From contig JANXNT010001143.1 in assembly GCA_025353985.1 (NCBI GenBank), positions 1 to 6,829 on the forward strand: a stretch of DNA of 6,829 bases. The letters are read 5' to 3'. The stretch is from Limnoglobus sp. GTDB taxonomy: Bacteria; Planctomycetota; Planctomycetia; Gemmatales; Gemmataceae. Shown here piece after piece: positions 6,717 to 6,829 of the stretch. The stretch's first letter is position 1. Each line of letters begins with the position of its first letter. The translations under genes and the position numbers were made by a program. The notes under the pieces were generated by a model that was not told the DNA's origin, did no database searches, and saw only the letters and a program-made list of their open reading frames with translations.

Positions 6717-6736
6717 CGAACGATCACAATTGTTCG
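6717..6736 (+). other. Hairpin directly after the DUF58 stop codon
   Basis: CGAACGA (6717-6723) can pair with TTGTTCG (6730-6736), giving a 7-base stem with one G-U pair and a 6-base loop (TCACAA). It starts on the first base after TGA. No T-run follows, so it is not a classical intrinsic terminator; it may protect the 3' end of the message, aid termination weakly, or be chance. Confidence 0.35.
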
Positions 6737-6746
6737 CCTCGTATTG

Positions 6747-6770
6747 TTAGCCCGAAGCGCTAGCGAGGGA
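6747..6770. repeat. Short element resembling an interspersed planctomycete repeat
   Basis: The segment contains CCCGAAGCG followed by CTAGCGAGGGA, with the 8-base palindrome CGCTAGCG at its centre. From memory, sequences of the form AGCCCGAAGCG plus GCGAGGG recur between genes in planctomycete genomes. Only one copy is in this window, so repetition cannot be shown here. The rest of the tail to 6829 has a short GTCT-TCG-AGAC hairpin (6781-6791) and an AGGAG (6810-6814) that may precede a gene beyond the right edge; I see no gene in it. Confidence 0.4.
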
Positions 6771-6829
6771 GTCGTGGCGAGTCTTCGAGACGCGACCCGC
6801 AATCGCAACAGGAGTGACGGGATACGTAG

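Noticed and set aside
6014..6763. Arg-rich plus-strand frame overlapping the DUF58 gene
   Set aside because: It is an alternative-frame shadow of the DUF58 gene without a recognisable domain.
6781..6791. GTCT-TCG-AGAC hairpin as a terminator
   Set aside because: The stem has only four base pairs and no T-run follows.
6810..6816. AGGAG with GTG at 6814 as the start of a next gene
   Set aside because: The GTG overlaps the putative ribosome site, and only five codons remain before the window ends, so a gene start cannot be supported.

Overview
The window reads as chromosomal DNA of a planctomycete, most likely a Gemmata-like member of the Gemmataceae. This is inferred from three things: the N-terminal tag of the large protease (a basic start followed by LDDRLVPA), the leucine-rich repeat protein built from 24-residue VTDAGLKEL-type units, and the very large multidomain secreted protease ending in FG-GAP/VCBS repeats. 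GC content is moderately high, and lines I counted by hand range from about 50 to 77 percent.

Layout. (1) Positions 1-1173, minus strand: the N-terminal 391 residues of a secreted leucine-rich repeat protein whose 3' end lies beyond the left edge. (2) Positions 1217-5587, minus strand: one giant subtilisin-family (S8) serine protease of 1456 residues. Its parts in order are an export tag, a propeptide, a complete catalytic domain, an Ig-like module, an SdrD/Cna-B-like module interrupted by a proprotein-convertase P domain, a second SdrD-like module, two Ig-like modules and a C-terminal calcium-binding FG-GAP propeller. (3) Positions 5588-5813: a divergent intergenic region with candidate overlapping promoters and a small dyad. 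(4) Positions 5814-6716, plus strand: a complete DUF58/von Willebrand factor A protein of 300 residues. (5) Positions 6717-6829: a non-coding tail with a hairpin directly after the stop codon and a short element resembling an interspersed planctomycete repeat.

The protease and the LRR gene lie head to tail, 43 bases apart with no visible terminator, so they may be co-transcribed. Both look like extracytoplasmic proteins: one a protease with adhesion or stalk modules, the other a repeat scaffold for protein binding. The DUF58 gene is divergent and cytoplasmic. Members of its family usually work with a MoxR AAA ATPase, which is not in this window.

I see no mobile element, CRISPR array, tRNA, rRNA or known defence system. 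The most unusual structures are the P domain nested inside an SdrD-like domain and the FG-GAP propeller that begins and ends with complementary partial repeats. Neither proves a new system.
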